Shown one piece after another: positions 42,210 through 50,002 of a stretch of DNA of 64,000 nucleotides. The translations under genes were made by a program, and so were the position numbers. The notes under the pieces are model-generated. The model was not told where the DNA came from. It was given only the letters and a program-made list of their open reading frames with translations, and did no database searches. Source of the stretch: Blastococcus carthaginiensis (lineage in GTDB: Bacteria > Actinomycetota > Actinomycetes > Mycobacteriales > Geodermatophilaceae); the NCBI RefSeq assembly GCF_030731085.1, contig NZ_JASNFN010000025.1, positions 1-64,000 on the forward strand. Reading direction: 5' to 3'. How positions within the stretch are numbered: the first letter of the stretch is position 1; each line of letters starts with the position of its first letter.

Positions 42210-44192
42210 GTGGACACCGCCGTGACCGACCCCGTGGTCGGCCTCGTACTCGAGGGGCGCTACCGCCTCGAGGAGCGGGTGGCGCGGGGCGGCATGTCCA
42301 CCGTCTACGCGGCCACCGACCTCCGGCTGCACAAGACCGTCGCCGTCAAGGTGATGGCCGAGCACCTGGCGCACGACCCGACGTTCGTCGACCGGTTCAC
42401 CCGCGAGGCGCGCGCGGCGGCGATGCTCAGCCACCCGAACGTCGTCGGCGTCAGCGACCAGGGCAGCGACCAGGGGCTGGTCTTCCTGGTCATGGAGCTG
42501 GTGCGCGGCCGCACGCTGCGCGACCTGCTCAGCGCCCGCGGCCGGCTCACCGTCGCCGAGTCGTTCGCCGTCCTGGAGCCGGTGCTCGCCGGGCTGACCG
42601 CCGCGCACCGCGCCGGGATCGTGCACCGCGACATCAAGCCGGAGAACGTGCTGATCGGCGTCGACGGCGTGGTGAAGGTGGCCGACTTCGGCCTCGCGCG
42701 CGCCGTCGTCGGCACCGGGCAGACCAGCCAGACCGGCGGGGTGCTGATCGGCACCGTCGCCTACCTCTCCCCCGAGCAGCTCGAGCGCGGCCGCGCCGAT
42801 GCCCGCAGCGACATCTACGCCGCGGGCATCGTGCTCTACGAGATGCTCACCGGGCACCCGCCCTTCGGCGGCGACACCCCGCTGGCGGTCGCCTACCAGC
42901 ACGTGCACCACGACGTCCCCGCGCCGTCCGCCGAGGTCCCCGGCCTGCCGTGGCAGGTCGACGAGCTGGTGGCCCGCACCACCCGGCGAGACCCCGCCGG
43001 CCGGCCCCTGGACGCCGGGGCGTTCCTCGCCGAGCTGAACGACGTCCGCACCGACCTCGGCATCGAGCCGGTCCCCGTGCCGACCGGGCAGAGCGCCGGG
43101 CCCGGCACGCTGCGGCCCACCAACCGGCCGACCCGCCCCCGCCCCGGCCACCCGAGCAACCCCGGCACCGCGGTGCTCGCCGACCGCGGTGCGCGTTCGG
43201 GTCGCACCAGCACGCTGCCGGGGATGGGGGCCGGGCCCACCACCGACGTGCACGGCCGCCGGCCCGCTCCCGGCCGGCCGCGCCCCGGCGTCCCCGACCA
43301 CGTCCGCCGGCGCCGCACCCGGCTGCTGATCGCCGTCATCCTGCTCATGGCCGTGACGGTGGGTGCCGTCGGCTGGTGGCTGGGCTCCGGCCGCTGGACC
43401 GACGTCCCCGCGCTGACCGGCAAGCAGGAGAGCGCGGCCATCGACCTGCTGCAGGACGCCGGCCTCGACCCCGACCCGGTGGTCCAGGAGTGGAGCGAGG
43501 AGGTGCCCGCGGGCGTCGTGATCTCCACCGACCCCGCGACGGGCGAGGTCATCCGGGGCACCGACGTCCGCGTCGTCGTCTCGAAGGGCCCCGAGCGCTA
43601 CACGGTGCCACCGGAGCTCGTCGGCCTGCCCGTCGACGAGGTGGAGGCGCGCCTGCAGGCGGACCTGCCGATCCAGATCACCCGCGGCGAGGCCTTCGAC
43701 GACCAGGTGCCCCCGGGCCACGTGGTCGCCTTCGACCCGGCCGCCGGCACCGCGCTCAAGCGCGACCAGGTGGTGACCGTCGTGGTCAGCCAGGGCCGGG
43801 CGCCGGTCGCCGTCCCCGACGTGACCGGGCAGACCCCCGAGCAGGCGACGTCGAACCTGGAGGCGCTCGGCTTCGTCGTCGAGCGCATCGAGGACGGGCG
43901 CAGCGACCAGGTCGACCAGGGCGAGGTCATGGCCGTCGAGCCGGGCCCCGCGGCCGGTCCGGTCGCCTACGGCAGCACCGTGCGGATCCAGGTCTCCGCC
44001 GGCGTCCCGCTGGTCACCGTCCCCGACGTCGTGGGCCTGGGCGGCGACGAGGCCGCGTCGATCCTGCAGCAGGCGGGCCTCGAGGTGGAGGCCACCCGCT
44101 TCTTCGGCAACCGGGTGCTGCGGCAGAGCCCCGCCGCCGGCGAGACGGTCGAGCGCGGCACCTCCGTCACCATCCTGCTCAGCTTCGGGTAG
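42210..44192 (+). CDS. pknL: PknL-like transmembrane Ser/Thr protein kinase with PASTA repeats
   Basis: A 660-residue kinase. RYRLEERVARGGMSTVY is the glycine loop, Lys47 is in AVKVMA, the catalytic loop is HRDIKPENV with Asp141, and DFGLAR follows. A Pro/Arg-rich juxtamembrane region leads to one membrane helix (about 371-391), then four PASTA repeats (DVPALTGKQESAAIDLLQDA and successors to GYVTIL-like end). PASTA domains sense peptidoglycan fragments. Synteny with Rv2175c-PknL supports the name. TACACT 8 bases before the GTG hints at a leaderless transcript. Confidence 0.9.
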   Translation: MDTAVTDPVVGLVLEGRYRLEERVARGGMSTVYAATDLRLHKTVAVKVMAEHLAHDPTFVDRFTREARAAAMLSHPNVVGVSDQGSDQGLVFLVMELVRGRTLRDLLSARGRLTVAESFAVLEPVLAGLTAAHRAGIVHRDIKPENVLIGVDGVVKVADFGLARAVVGTGQTSQTGGVLIGTVAYLSPEQLERGRADARSDIYAAGIVLYEMLTGHPPFGGDTPLAVAYQHVHHDVPAPSAEVPGLPWQVDELVARTTRRDPAGRPLDAGAFLAELNDVRTDLGIEPVPVPTGQSAGPGTLRPTNRPTRPRPGHPSNPGTAVLADRGARSGRTSTLPGMGAGPTTDVHGRRPAPGRPRPGVPDHVRRRRTRLLIAVILLMAVTVGAVGWWLGSGRWTDVPALTGKQESAAIDLLQDAGLDPDPVVQEWSEEVPAGVVISTDPATGEVIRGTDVRVVVSKGPERYTVPPELVGLPVDEVEARLQADLPIQITRGEAFDDQVPPGHVVAFDPAAGTALKRDQVVTVVVSQGRAPVAVPDVTGQTPEQATSNLEALGFVVERIEDGRSDQVDQGEVMAVEPGPAAGPVAYGSTVRIQVSAGVPLVTVPDVVGLGGDEAASILQQAGLEVEATRFFGNRVLRQSPAAGETVERGTSVTILLSFG

Positions 44193-44196
44193 GTCC

Positions 44197-45105
44197 GTGC
44201 CGAACACCTCCGCCGTGCCGCCGATCGGCGCGCACATCCAGATCAAGGGCGGCCTGGCCAAGGGTGGCCTGCCCTACACCGACGCCGTCGGCGCCCGGGC
44301 CGTGCAGGTGTTCGTCGGCAACCCGCGCGGCTGGAAGCTGACGGACGGGGACGCGAAGCAGGACGCGCTGTTCACCGCCGGCTGCGCCGAGCGCGGGGTG
44401 CCGTCGTTCATCCACACGCCGTTCCTGGTCAACGTCGGCTCGCCCACCGAGGCCACGGTGACCCAGTCGATCGCCTCGATCGCGCACAACCTCCGGCGCG
44501 GCGCGCAGCTGGGCTGCCAGGGCGTCGTGGTGCACGCCGGGTCGGCCGTCGGCGAGGACCGCTACGAGGCCGCCCTCCGCCAGCTGCACGAGCAGCTGCT
44601 GCCGGTGCTCGACGCCGCCGATCCCGACGGGCCGCGGCTGCTGATCGAGCCGACGGCCGGCGGCGGCAAGGCGCTGGCCGCCACCGTCGAGGACTTGGGC
44701 CCGTACTTCGCGGCGCTGGAGCACCACCCGCTGCTCGGCGTCTGCTTCGACACCTGCCACGCCTGGGCCGCCGGGCACGACCTCGCCGCACCCGGCGGCA
44801 TGTCGGCGACCCTCGATGCGCTCGAGGCGACCGTCGGCCCCGGCCGGCTGGGCCTGGTGCACGTGAACGACTCGCTCGACACCTGCGGGTCCCGGCGCGA
44901 CCGGCACACGACCATCGGGGAGGGCCTGATCGGCTGCGGCGCCTACGGCACCGGCCCGTTCGCCGAGCTGGTGCGGCACCGCACGACCGCGGGGGTGCCC
45001 ATGGTCGTGGAGACGCCCAGCCTGCGGGACGGCGACCCGTGCGGCGGCCACGCCGCGGACATCAAGCTGCTCAACTCGCTCATCGGCGACCCGCCCGCCG
45101 CCTGA
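44197..45105 (+). CDS. nfo: Deoxyribonuclease IV (AP endonuclease)
   Basis: A 302-residue TIM-barrel endonuclease IV. Zn-binding signatures are visible: IGAHIQIKGGL near the start, VVVHAGSAVGED, LIEPTAGGGKAL, GVCFDTCHAWAAG, VHVNDSL and RRDRHTTIGEGLIG. It cleaves abasic sites during base excision repair. The GTG starts 4 bases after the kinase stop, so it may be cotranscribed with pknL. The family members are usually 280-310 residues. Confidence 0.93.
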   Translation: MPNTSAVPPIGAHIQIKGGLAKGGLPYTDAVGARAVQVFVGNPRGWKLTDGDAKQDALFTAGCAERGVPSFIHTPFLVNVGSPTEATVTQSIASIAHNLRRGAQLGCQGVVVHAGSAVGEDRYEAALRQLHEQLLPVLDAADPDGPRLLIEPTAGGGKALAATVEDLGPYFAALEHHPLLGVCFDTCHAWAAGHDLAAPGGMSATLDALEATVGPGRLGLVHVNDSLDTCGSRRDRHTTIGEGLIGCGAYGTGPFAELVRHRTTAGVPMVVETPSLRDGDPCGGHAADIKLLNSLIGDPPAA

Positions 45106-45165
45106 CCCGGCTCCCTACCGCGTTGGCGTGCGCGGATGTGCAGTTCCGCGGCTTGGACGTGCACA

Positions 45166-46086
45166 TCAGCGCTCGACGTCGCCGCGGAGCAGCCTTCTGC
45201 GCGCGACGTGGACCGCCCGGATGTCGCGTCGGCAGGCCTCGGGGAAACGGGTCAGCCGGGTGTAGCTGTAGCGCAGGGTCTGCCAGCCGACGGTGGCCAG
45301 CAACGAGTCGCGCCGGATGTCGCGTTCCCGCTGTGCCCGGGACCCGTGCCAGGCGGCCCCGTCCATCTCCACGGCGAGCATCGACTCCTCGCAGGCGGCA
45401 TCCAGCACGAAGGTCTCCGCTCCCACCGCCACGCGCCGTTGCTGCACGAACACCGGCATCCCGGGCGCTCGCAGCACGTTCAGGCAGCCCCAGATCTCCA
45501 ACTCGCTCTGGCAGCCGTCTTCCAGCAGCCGGAGCAGGCCCGCCAGCTCCGCGCGGCCGGGGAGCCGGGTGCTGCGGACCAGTTCGCGGGTGAGGTCCTC
45601 CGGCCGGCACAGCCTCTGGCGGACCGCGGTGATCGCGGCCGCTCGCACCGCGGCCCGGTCTCCCGGAGACGCCAGCCCCCAGCTGTCCACGACCGCCCGC
45701 TCGACGGCCGCGACCGCGGTCCCCGCCACCAGGCGGCGCTCGGAGTGGGCGCCGGCCCTGCGGTGGACCACCACACCGGGCGATCCGCGCCCGCTCCGGC
45801 CCGGCTCGACGGTGATGTGGACGGGTCCGGGCGGGTGCTCGGTCAGCCCCCAGAGGGCCAGCCCGGTGACATGGCTGGCGACGGCTTCCCGGTCGTGCAG
45901 GACGGCGGCGACCCGGACCCGCCAGTCGCCGGCAGCGGCCGGGAGCGCGAACAGCCCAGGGGCCAGCCGGACCAGTCGCCCGGCCGCCACCCAGTTCCGC
46001 ACGGTTCCCCGGCTGACCCGGCTCAGCAGCTCGGGACCGGTGATCCACCCGGGCTCGCCCACCACGCGTTCGGGATCGTGCGCCAC
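45166..46086 (-). CDS. AbiEi-like / DUF559 endonuclease-domain protein
   Basis: A protein of about 306 residues. The N-terminal winged-helix region (WITGPELLSRVSRGTVRNWV... RLVRLAPGLFAL) resembles AbiEi antitoxin domains. The C-terminal part FVLDAACEESMLAVEMDGAAWHG...RQRERDIRRDSLLATVGW is the DUF559/VSR-like nuclease fold, with Asp/Glu/Asp at putative metal positions. GTG at 46086 is chosen because an upstream hairpin (46164-46196) terminates the preceding gene. Such actinobacterial proteins are common, of unknown function; no AbiEii partner lies beside it. Confidence 0.7.
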   Translation of the reverse strand: MAHDPERVVGEPGWITGPELLSRVSRGTVRNWVAAGRLVRLAPGLFALPAAAGDWRVRVAAVLHDREAVASHVTGLALWGLTEHPPGPVHITVEPGRSGRGSPGVVVHRRAGAHSERRLVAGTAVAAVERAVVDSWGLASPGDRAAVRAAAITAVRQRLCRPEDLTRELVRSTRLPGRAELAGLLRLLEDGCQSELEIWGCLNVLRAPGMPVFVQQRRVAVGAETFVLDAACEESMLAVEMDGAAWHGSRAQRERDIRRDSLLATVGWQTLRYSYTRLTRFPEACRRDIRAVHVARRRLLRGDVER

Positions 46087-46163
46087 CCCGCGAGCCTGCG
46101 GGAGGCGAAGGCCCCGGGGCTGCACCGCCCGGCAATCTGTGGACAGCGCCGACGATGTGCGCC

Positions 46164-46196
46164 GGTGCGCAGGAAGGACGCCGGTTCCTGCGCACC
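46164..46196. terminator. Terminator hairpin downstream of threonine aldolase gene
   Basis: GGTGCGCAGGAA (46164-46175) and TTCCTGCGCACC (46185-46196) form a perfect 12-base stem with a 9-base loop, 32 bases after the leftward ltaE stop at 46228. There is no T-tract. It marks the boundary before the AbiEi/DUF559 gene. Confidence 0.65.
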
Positions 46197-46227
46197 CGCG
46201 CCCGATGTCGGGCACGACGACCGGGCG

Positions 46228-47238
46228 CTAGCGGTCGAGCAGCTCCGCGAGGACGTCGGCGGCGCGCTCGACGGCGGCCCGGTCGACGTCCAGGTGCATG
46301 ACCAGCCGGATGCGGGAGGCGCTGACCTGGCTCACCAGCACGCCCCGGGCCTTCGCGGCCTCGGCGACCAGCGGCGCCTCGATGCCCTCGAGCACCACCA
46401 TGTTCGTCTCCACCGTCGACGGGTCGACGCCGAGCCGCTTGGCCAGCAGCCGCGCGTGCTCGTGGTCCTCACCCAGCCGCGGGAGGTGGTGGTCGAGGGC
46501 GTACAGGCAGGCCGCGGCCAGCACGCCGACCTGGCGCATCCCGCCGCCGAGCCGCTTCCGCCAGAGCCGCGCGGTCGCGATCCGCTCCGCCGACGCCACC
46601 AGCACCGAACCGACCGGCGTCCCGAGGCCCTTGGAGAAGCACACCGACGCGGTGTCGGCCAGCCCGCCGTAGGTGGACAGCGGGACACCCGAGGAGGCGT
46701 GCGCGTTCCAGATCCGGGCCCCGTCGAGGTGGACGGCGACGTCGGCCTGCCGCGACCAGTCCCACAGCGCCTGCAGCTGGTCCAGCGGCTGCACCAGGCC
46801 ACCGCCGCGGTTGTGCGAGTTCTCCACCGCGATCGCCGCCGTCGCGGTCAGGTGCCAGTTGTCCTTCGGCCGCACCTGCTCGATCAGCTGCCCGGCGTCC
46901 AGTCGGCCACCGGAGGAGACGACGGTGCGCGTCGAGATCCCGAAGATCGCCGCTGCGGCACCCATCTCGTAGGTGACGACGTGCGCGTCGGCGTCGCAGA
47001 GGACCTCCTGTCCCGGCTCGCAGACCAGGCGCATGCCGATCTGGTTGCCCATGGTCCCGGACGGCACGAACAGCGCGGCCTCGTGGCCGAACAGCGCCGC
47101 GGTCCGCTCCTCCAGGGCACGGACGGTGGGGTCCTCGACGTAGACGTCGTCCCCCACCTCGGCCTCGGCCATGGCCCGGCGCATCCCGGCGGTCGGCCTG
47201 GTCACCGTGTCCGACCGCAGGTCCACGAGCTCAGCCAC
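46228..47238 (-). CDS. ltaE: Low-specificity L-threonine aldolase
   Basis: A 336-residue PLP enzyme of the beta-eliminating lyase/aldolase group. LRSDTVTRPTAGMRRAMAEA, VGDDVYVEDPTV, SGTMGNQIG, HLDGARIWNA, and CFSKGLGTPVGSV (PLP-Lys in FSKG) are the family motifs. It splits L-threonine to glycine and acetaldehyde. The GTG start overlaps the aroG stop by 8 bases, so it is coupled to DAHP synthase although the pathways differ. Confidence 0.92.
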   Translation of the reverse strand: MAELVDLRSDTVTRPTAGMRRAMAEAEVGDDVYVEDPTVRALEERTAALFGHEAALFVPSGTMGNQIGMRLVCEPGQEVLCDADAHVVTYEMGAAAAIFGISTRTVVSSGGRLDAGQLIEQVRPKDNWHLTATAAIAVENSHNRGGGLVQPLDQLQALWDWSRQADVAVHLDGARIWNAHASSGVPLSTYGGLADTASVCFSKGLGTPVGSVLVASAERIATARLWRKRLGGGMRQVGVLAAACLYALDHHLPRLGEDHEHARLLAKRLGVDPSTVETNMVVLEGIEAPLVAEAAKARGVLVSQVSASRIRLVMHLDVDRAAVERAADVLAELLDR

Positions 47239-48568
47239 GCAGCATCTCCGCGACGAGGAACGCCAGCTCCAGCGACTGGCCGGTGTTCAGCCGGGGGTCG
47301 CAGGCGGTCTCGTACCGGCTGTCGAGGTCCGCGTCGCTGATCTCCATCGCGCCGCCGAGGCACTCGGTGACGTCCTCACCGGTGAGCTCGACGTGGATGC
47401 CGCCCGGCCAGGTGCCCAGCGCCCGGTGGACGTCGAAGAAGCCGAGCACCTCGTCGACGACGCGGTCGAAGTGGCGCGTCTTGTAGCCGGTCGGGGACTC
47501 GTGGGTGTTGCCGTGCATCGGGTCGCACTGCCACACGACCTGGTGGCCGCTCGCGGTCACCTTCTCCACGATGCCCGGCAGCACGTCGCGGATCTTCCCG
47601 TTGCCCATGCGGCTGATCAGCGTCAGCTTGCCGGGGACGCCGTCGGGGTCCAGCCGCTCGACGAGCTCGGTGGCCTGCTCCGGCGTCGTCGTCGGCCCGA
47701 TCTTCACGCCGATGGGGTTGGCGAGCCTCGACACGAACTCGATGTGCGCGCCGTCCATCTGGCGGGTGCGCTCCCCCACCCACACGAAGTGGGCGGAGAG
47801 CGCGTACGGGCGGCCCTCGTGCATGCGCAGCAGCGCCCGCTCGTAGTCGAGGATCAGCGCCTCGTGCGAGTTGAACAGCTCCACCCCGCGCAGCGCGTCG
47901 GAGTCGATGCCGCAGGCGCGCATGAACGCCAGCGCGCGGTCGATCTCCCGGGCGATGACCTCGTACCGCACCCCGGCCGGGGAGTTGGCGACGAAGTCGC
48001 GGTTCCAGTCGTGCACGGCGTGCAGGTCGGCCAGACCGCCGCGGGCGTAGGCCCGGATCATGTTCATGGCGGCGGCGGAGTTCGCGTAGGCCCGCACCAG
48101 CCGGTTCGGGTCGGGGATCCGCTTCTCGAGCACCGGCTCCAGCGAGTTGACCATGTCGCCGCGGTAGGACGGCAGGCCGAGGGCGTCGGTGTCCGACGAG
48201 CGCGGCTTGGCGTACTGGCCGGCCACCCGGCCGACCTTCACCACGGGCACGCTCGCGCCGTAGGTGAGGACGACGGCCATCTGCAGCATGGTGCGCGTGG
48301 TGGCCTGCAGGTGCGGCTCGGTGTTGAGGTCGAAGGTCTCGGCGCAGTCACCGCCCTGGAGCAGGAACGCCTTGCCCTGGGCGACGTCGGCCAGCTGCGC
48401 GCGCAGCGTGTCGACCTCGCTGGGGGCGACGATCGGCGGCACCGTGGACAGCGTCTCCAGCACCGCGTCGAGGGCGGCCCGGTCGGGCCACCGCGGCTGC
48501 TGGGCGGCGGGCAGCTCCCGCCACCGGTCCAGACCGGGGACCAGCTCGGCAGGTTCGGGGAGGCTCAC
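47231..48568 (-). CDS. aroG: Class II DAHP synthase (3-deoxy-7-phosphoheptulonate synthase)
   Basis: A 445-residue type II DAHP synthase. Hallmarks include FLLQGGDCAETF, KVGRVAGQYAKPRS, YRGDMVNS, FNSHEALILDYE, KIGPTT, WQCDPMHGNTH and RPHVELTGEDVTECLGG-like metal site. It performs the first step of the shikimate pathway. Syntenic with Rv2178c, which is allosterically controlled by aromatic amino acids and chorismate mutase. GTG at 48568 is the in-frame start at the domain beginning. Confidence 0.94.
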   Translation of the reverse strand: MSLPEPAELVPGLDRWRELPAAQQPRWPDRAALDAVLETLSTVPPIVAPSEVDTLRAQLADVAQGKAFLLQGGDCAETFDLNTEPHLQATTRTMLQMAVVLTYGASVPVVKVGRVAGQYAKPRSSDTDALGLPSYRGDMVNSLEPVLEKRIPDPNRLVRAYANSAAAMNMIRAYARGGLADLHAVHDWNRDFVANSPAGVRYEVIAREIDRALAFMRACGIDSDALRGVELFNSHEALILDYERALLRMHEGRPYALSAHFVWVGERTRQMDGAHIEFVSRLANPIGVKIGPTTTPEQATELVERLDPDGVPGKLTLISRMGNGKIRDVLPGIVEKVTASGHQVVWQCDPMHGNTHESPTGYKTRHFDRVVDEVLGFFDVHRALGTWPGGIHVELTGEDVTECLGGAMEISDADLDSRYETACDPRLNTGQSLELAFLVAEMLRG

Positions 48569-48676
48569 GGGTGCCAGCCTACGGCGCGCCCCCGCCGGTC
48601 CCGGAACGATGCTCCGCGGTCGGTCCCCGATCGGTGAGAGCATCCGGCGCTGCTCCTCACGACCCGCACGCCCGCC

Positions 48677-48700
48677 GCCGGGCCCGGGAGCGGGCCGGGC
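48677..48700. terminator. Possible terminator hairpin downstream of phosphofructokinase gene
   Basis: GCCGGGCCCG (48677-48686) and CGGGCCGGGC (48691-48700) can pair with one mismatch around a 4-base loop, 12 bases after the leftward stop at 48712. GC-rich background makes chance palindromes common, so confidence is low. Confidence 0.35.
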
Positions 48701-48711
48701 ACGCCGGTGCG

Positions 48712-49737
48712 TCAGCCGAAGAAGACCTCGGCCTCGGCGTAGCGCTCCGCCGGCACGAGCTTCAGCCGTGCGGTGGCGGTGGCCAGCGGGACCCGCACGA
48801 TGTCGGTGCCGCGCAGCGCGACCATGACGCCCGTCTCCCCGTCGTGCACCGCCTCGATGGCCGCCAGCCCGAAGCGGGTGGCCAGCACGCGGTCGAAGGG
48901 CGAGGGCGTGCCGCCGCGCTGCACGTGCCCCAGGACGACCGCGCGCGACTCCCGGCCGGTTCGCTCCTCGATCAGGGCGGCCAGCGCCGGGCCGATCCCG
49001 CCGAGCCGGACGTGCCCGAACGCGTCCGCCTGCCCGGCCGCCACGGTGAGCGCACCGTCCCTGGCCTGCGCGCCCTCGGAGACGACGACGATCGGCGAGA
49101 ACCCGGTGTCGAAGCGGTGCTGCACGTGCGCGACGACGGCGTCGACGTCGAACGGGTGCTCGGGGATCAGGATGACGTTCGCCCCGCCGGCCATGCCCGC
49201 GTGCAGCGCGATCCACCCGGCGTGGCGGCCCATGACCTCGACGACCAGCGTGCGGTGGTGGCTGTCCCCGGTGGTGTGGAGCCGGTCGATCGCCTCCGTC
49301 GCCACGCCGACCGCGGTGTCGAAACCGAACGTGTAGTCGGTGGCGTCCAGGTCGTTGTCGATGGTCTTGGGCACCCCGACCACGCGCACCCCCCGCTCGG
49401 CCAGGCGGGTGGCGACGCCGAGGGTGTCCTCCCCGCCGATGGGGACCAGCGCGTCGATGCCGAACCGGTCGAGGCAGGACAGCACCCGCTCGGGGCCGTC
49501 GTCCAGCGCGTAGGGGTTGGTGCGCGAGGTGCCGAGGACGGTGCCCCCGCGGGGCAGGATCCCGCGCACCGCCGCCAGGTCCAGCGGTACGGCGTCGCCG
49601 TCCAGGAGACCGCGCCAGCCGTCGCGGAAGCCGATCACCTCGTCGCCGTCGTGCCCCACGCCCTTGCGGACCACGGCGCGGATGACCGCGTTGAGGCCGG
49701 GGCAGTCGCCGCCTCCGGTCAGGATGCCGATGCGCAT
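48712..49737 (-). CDS. Phosphofructokinase with pyrophosphate-type signature
   Basis: A 341-residue PfkA-family enzyme. GILTGGGDCPGLNAVIR opens the nucleotide/phosphate loop. The decisive positions are GGED with Asp104 and PKTIDND with Lys124 (catalytic Asp127), where ATP-type E. coli PfkA has Gly104 and Gly124. Asp plus Lys is the pair associated with PPi-dependent phosphofructokinase, as in Amycolatopsis methanolica. It interconverts fructose-6-phosphate and fructose-1,6-bisphosphate, reversibly if PPi-linked. Biochemical proof is lacking. Confidence 0.9.
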   Translation of the reverse strand: MRIGILTGGGDCPGLNAVIRAVVRKGVGHDGDEVIGFRDGWRGLLDGDAVPLDLAAVRGILPRGGTVLGTSRTNPYALDDGPERVLSCLDRFGIDALVPIGGEDTLGVATRLAERGVRVVGVPKTIDNDLDATDYTFGFDTAVGVATEAIDRLHTTGDSHHRTLVVEVMGRHAGWIALHAGMAGGANVILIPEHPFDVDAVVAHVQHRFDTGFSPIVVVSEGAQARDGALTVAAGQADAFGHVRLGGIGPALAALIEERTGRESRAVVLGHVQRGGTPSPFDRVLATRFGLAAIEAVHDGETGVMVALRGTDIVRVPLATATARLKLVPAERYAEAEVFFG

Positions 49738-50002
49738 GCGTTCCTCCGCGGGAGCGACCGGGGGGCACCCGGGTTGTGCCGAACATGATGCCGCAGGTCA
49801 CCGCCTCGTCCAGCCCTTCGCGCACGGCCGCCGTCACCGGCTCGACCGGAGCGCTGGAGGCCGTCGCGCCGATGACCCCGGGGGTCGTCCGCAGCACGCG
49901 GAGGGAACGAACCATCCGCTCCGGTACCGGATCGACCCGGGAGTGCCGATTGCGTCGGGGACGGCGGCACCCTGCCACCGCGAGCGAGCTGGAAGGCCGA
50001 AC

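Noticed and set aside
49738..50002. Small genes in the gap before the chemoreceptor
   Set aside because: Open frames here lack start signals and motifs.
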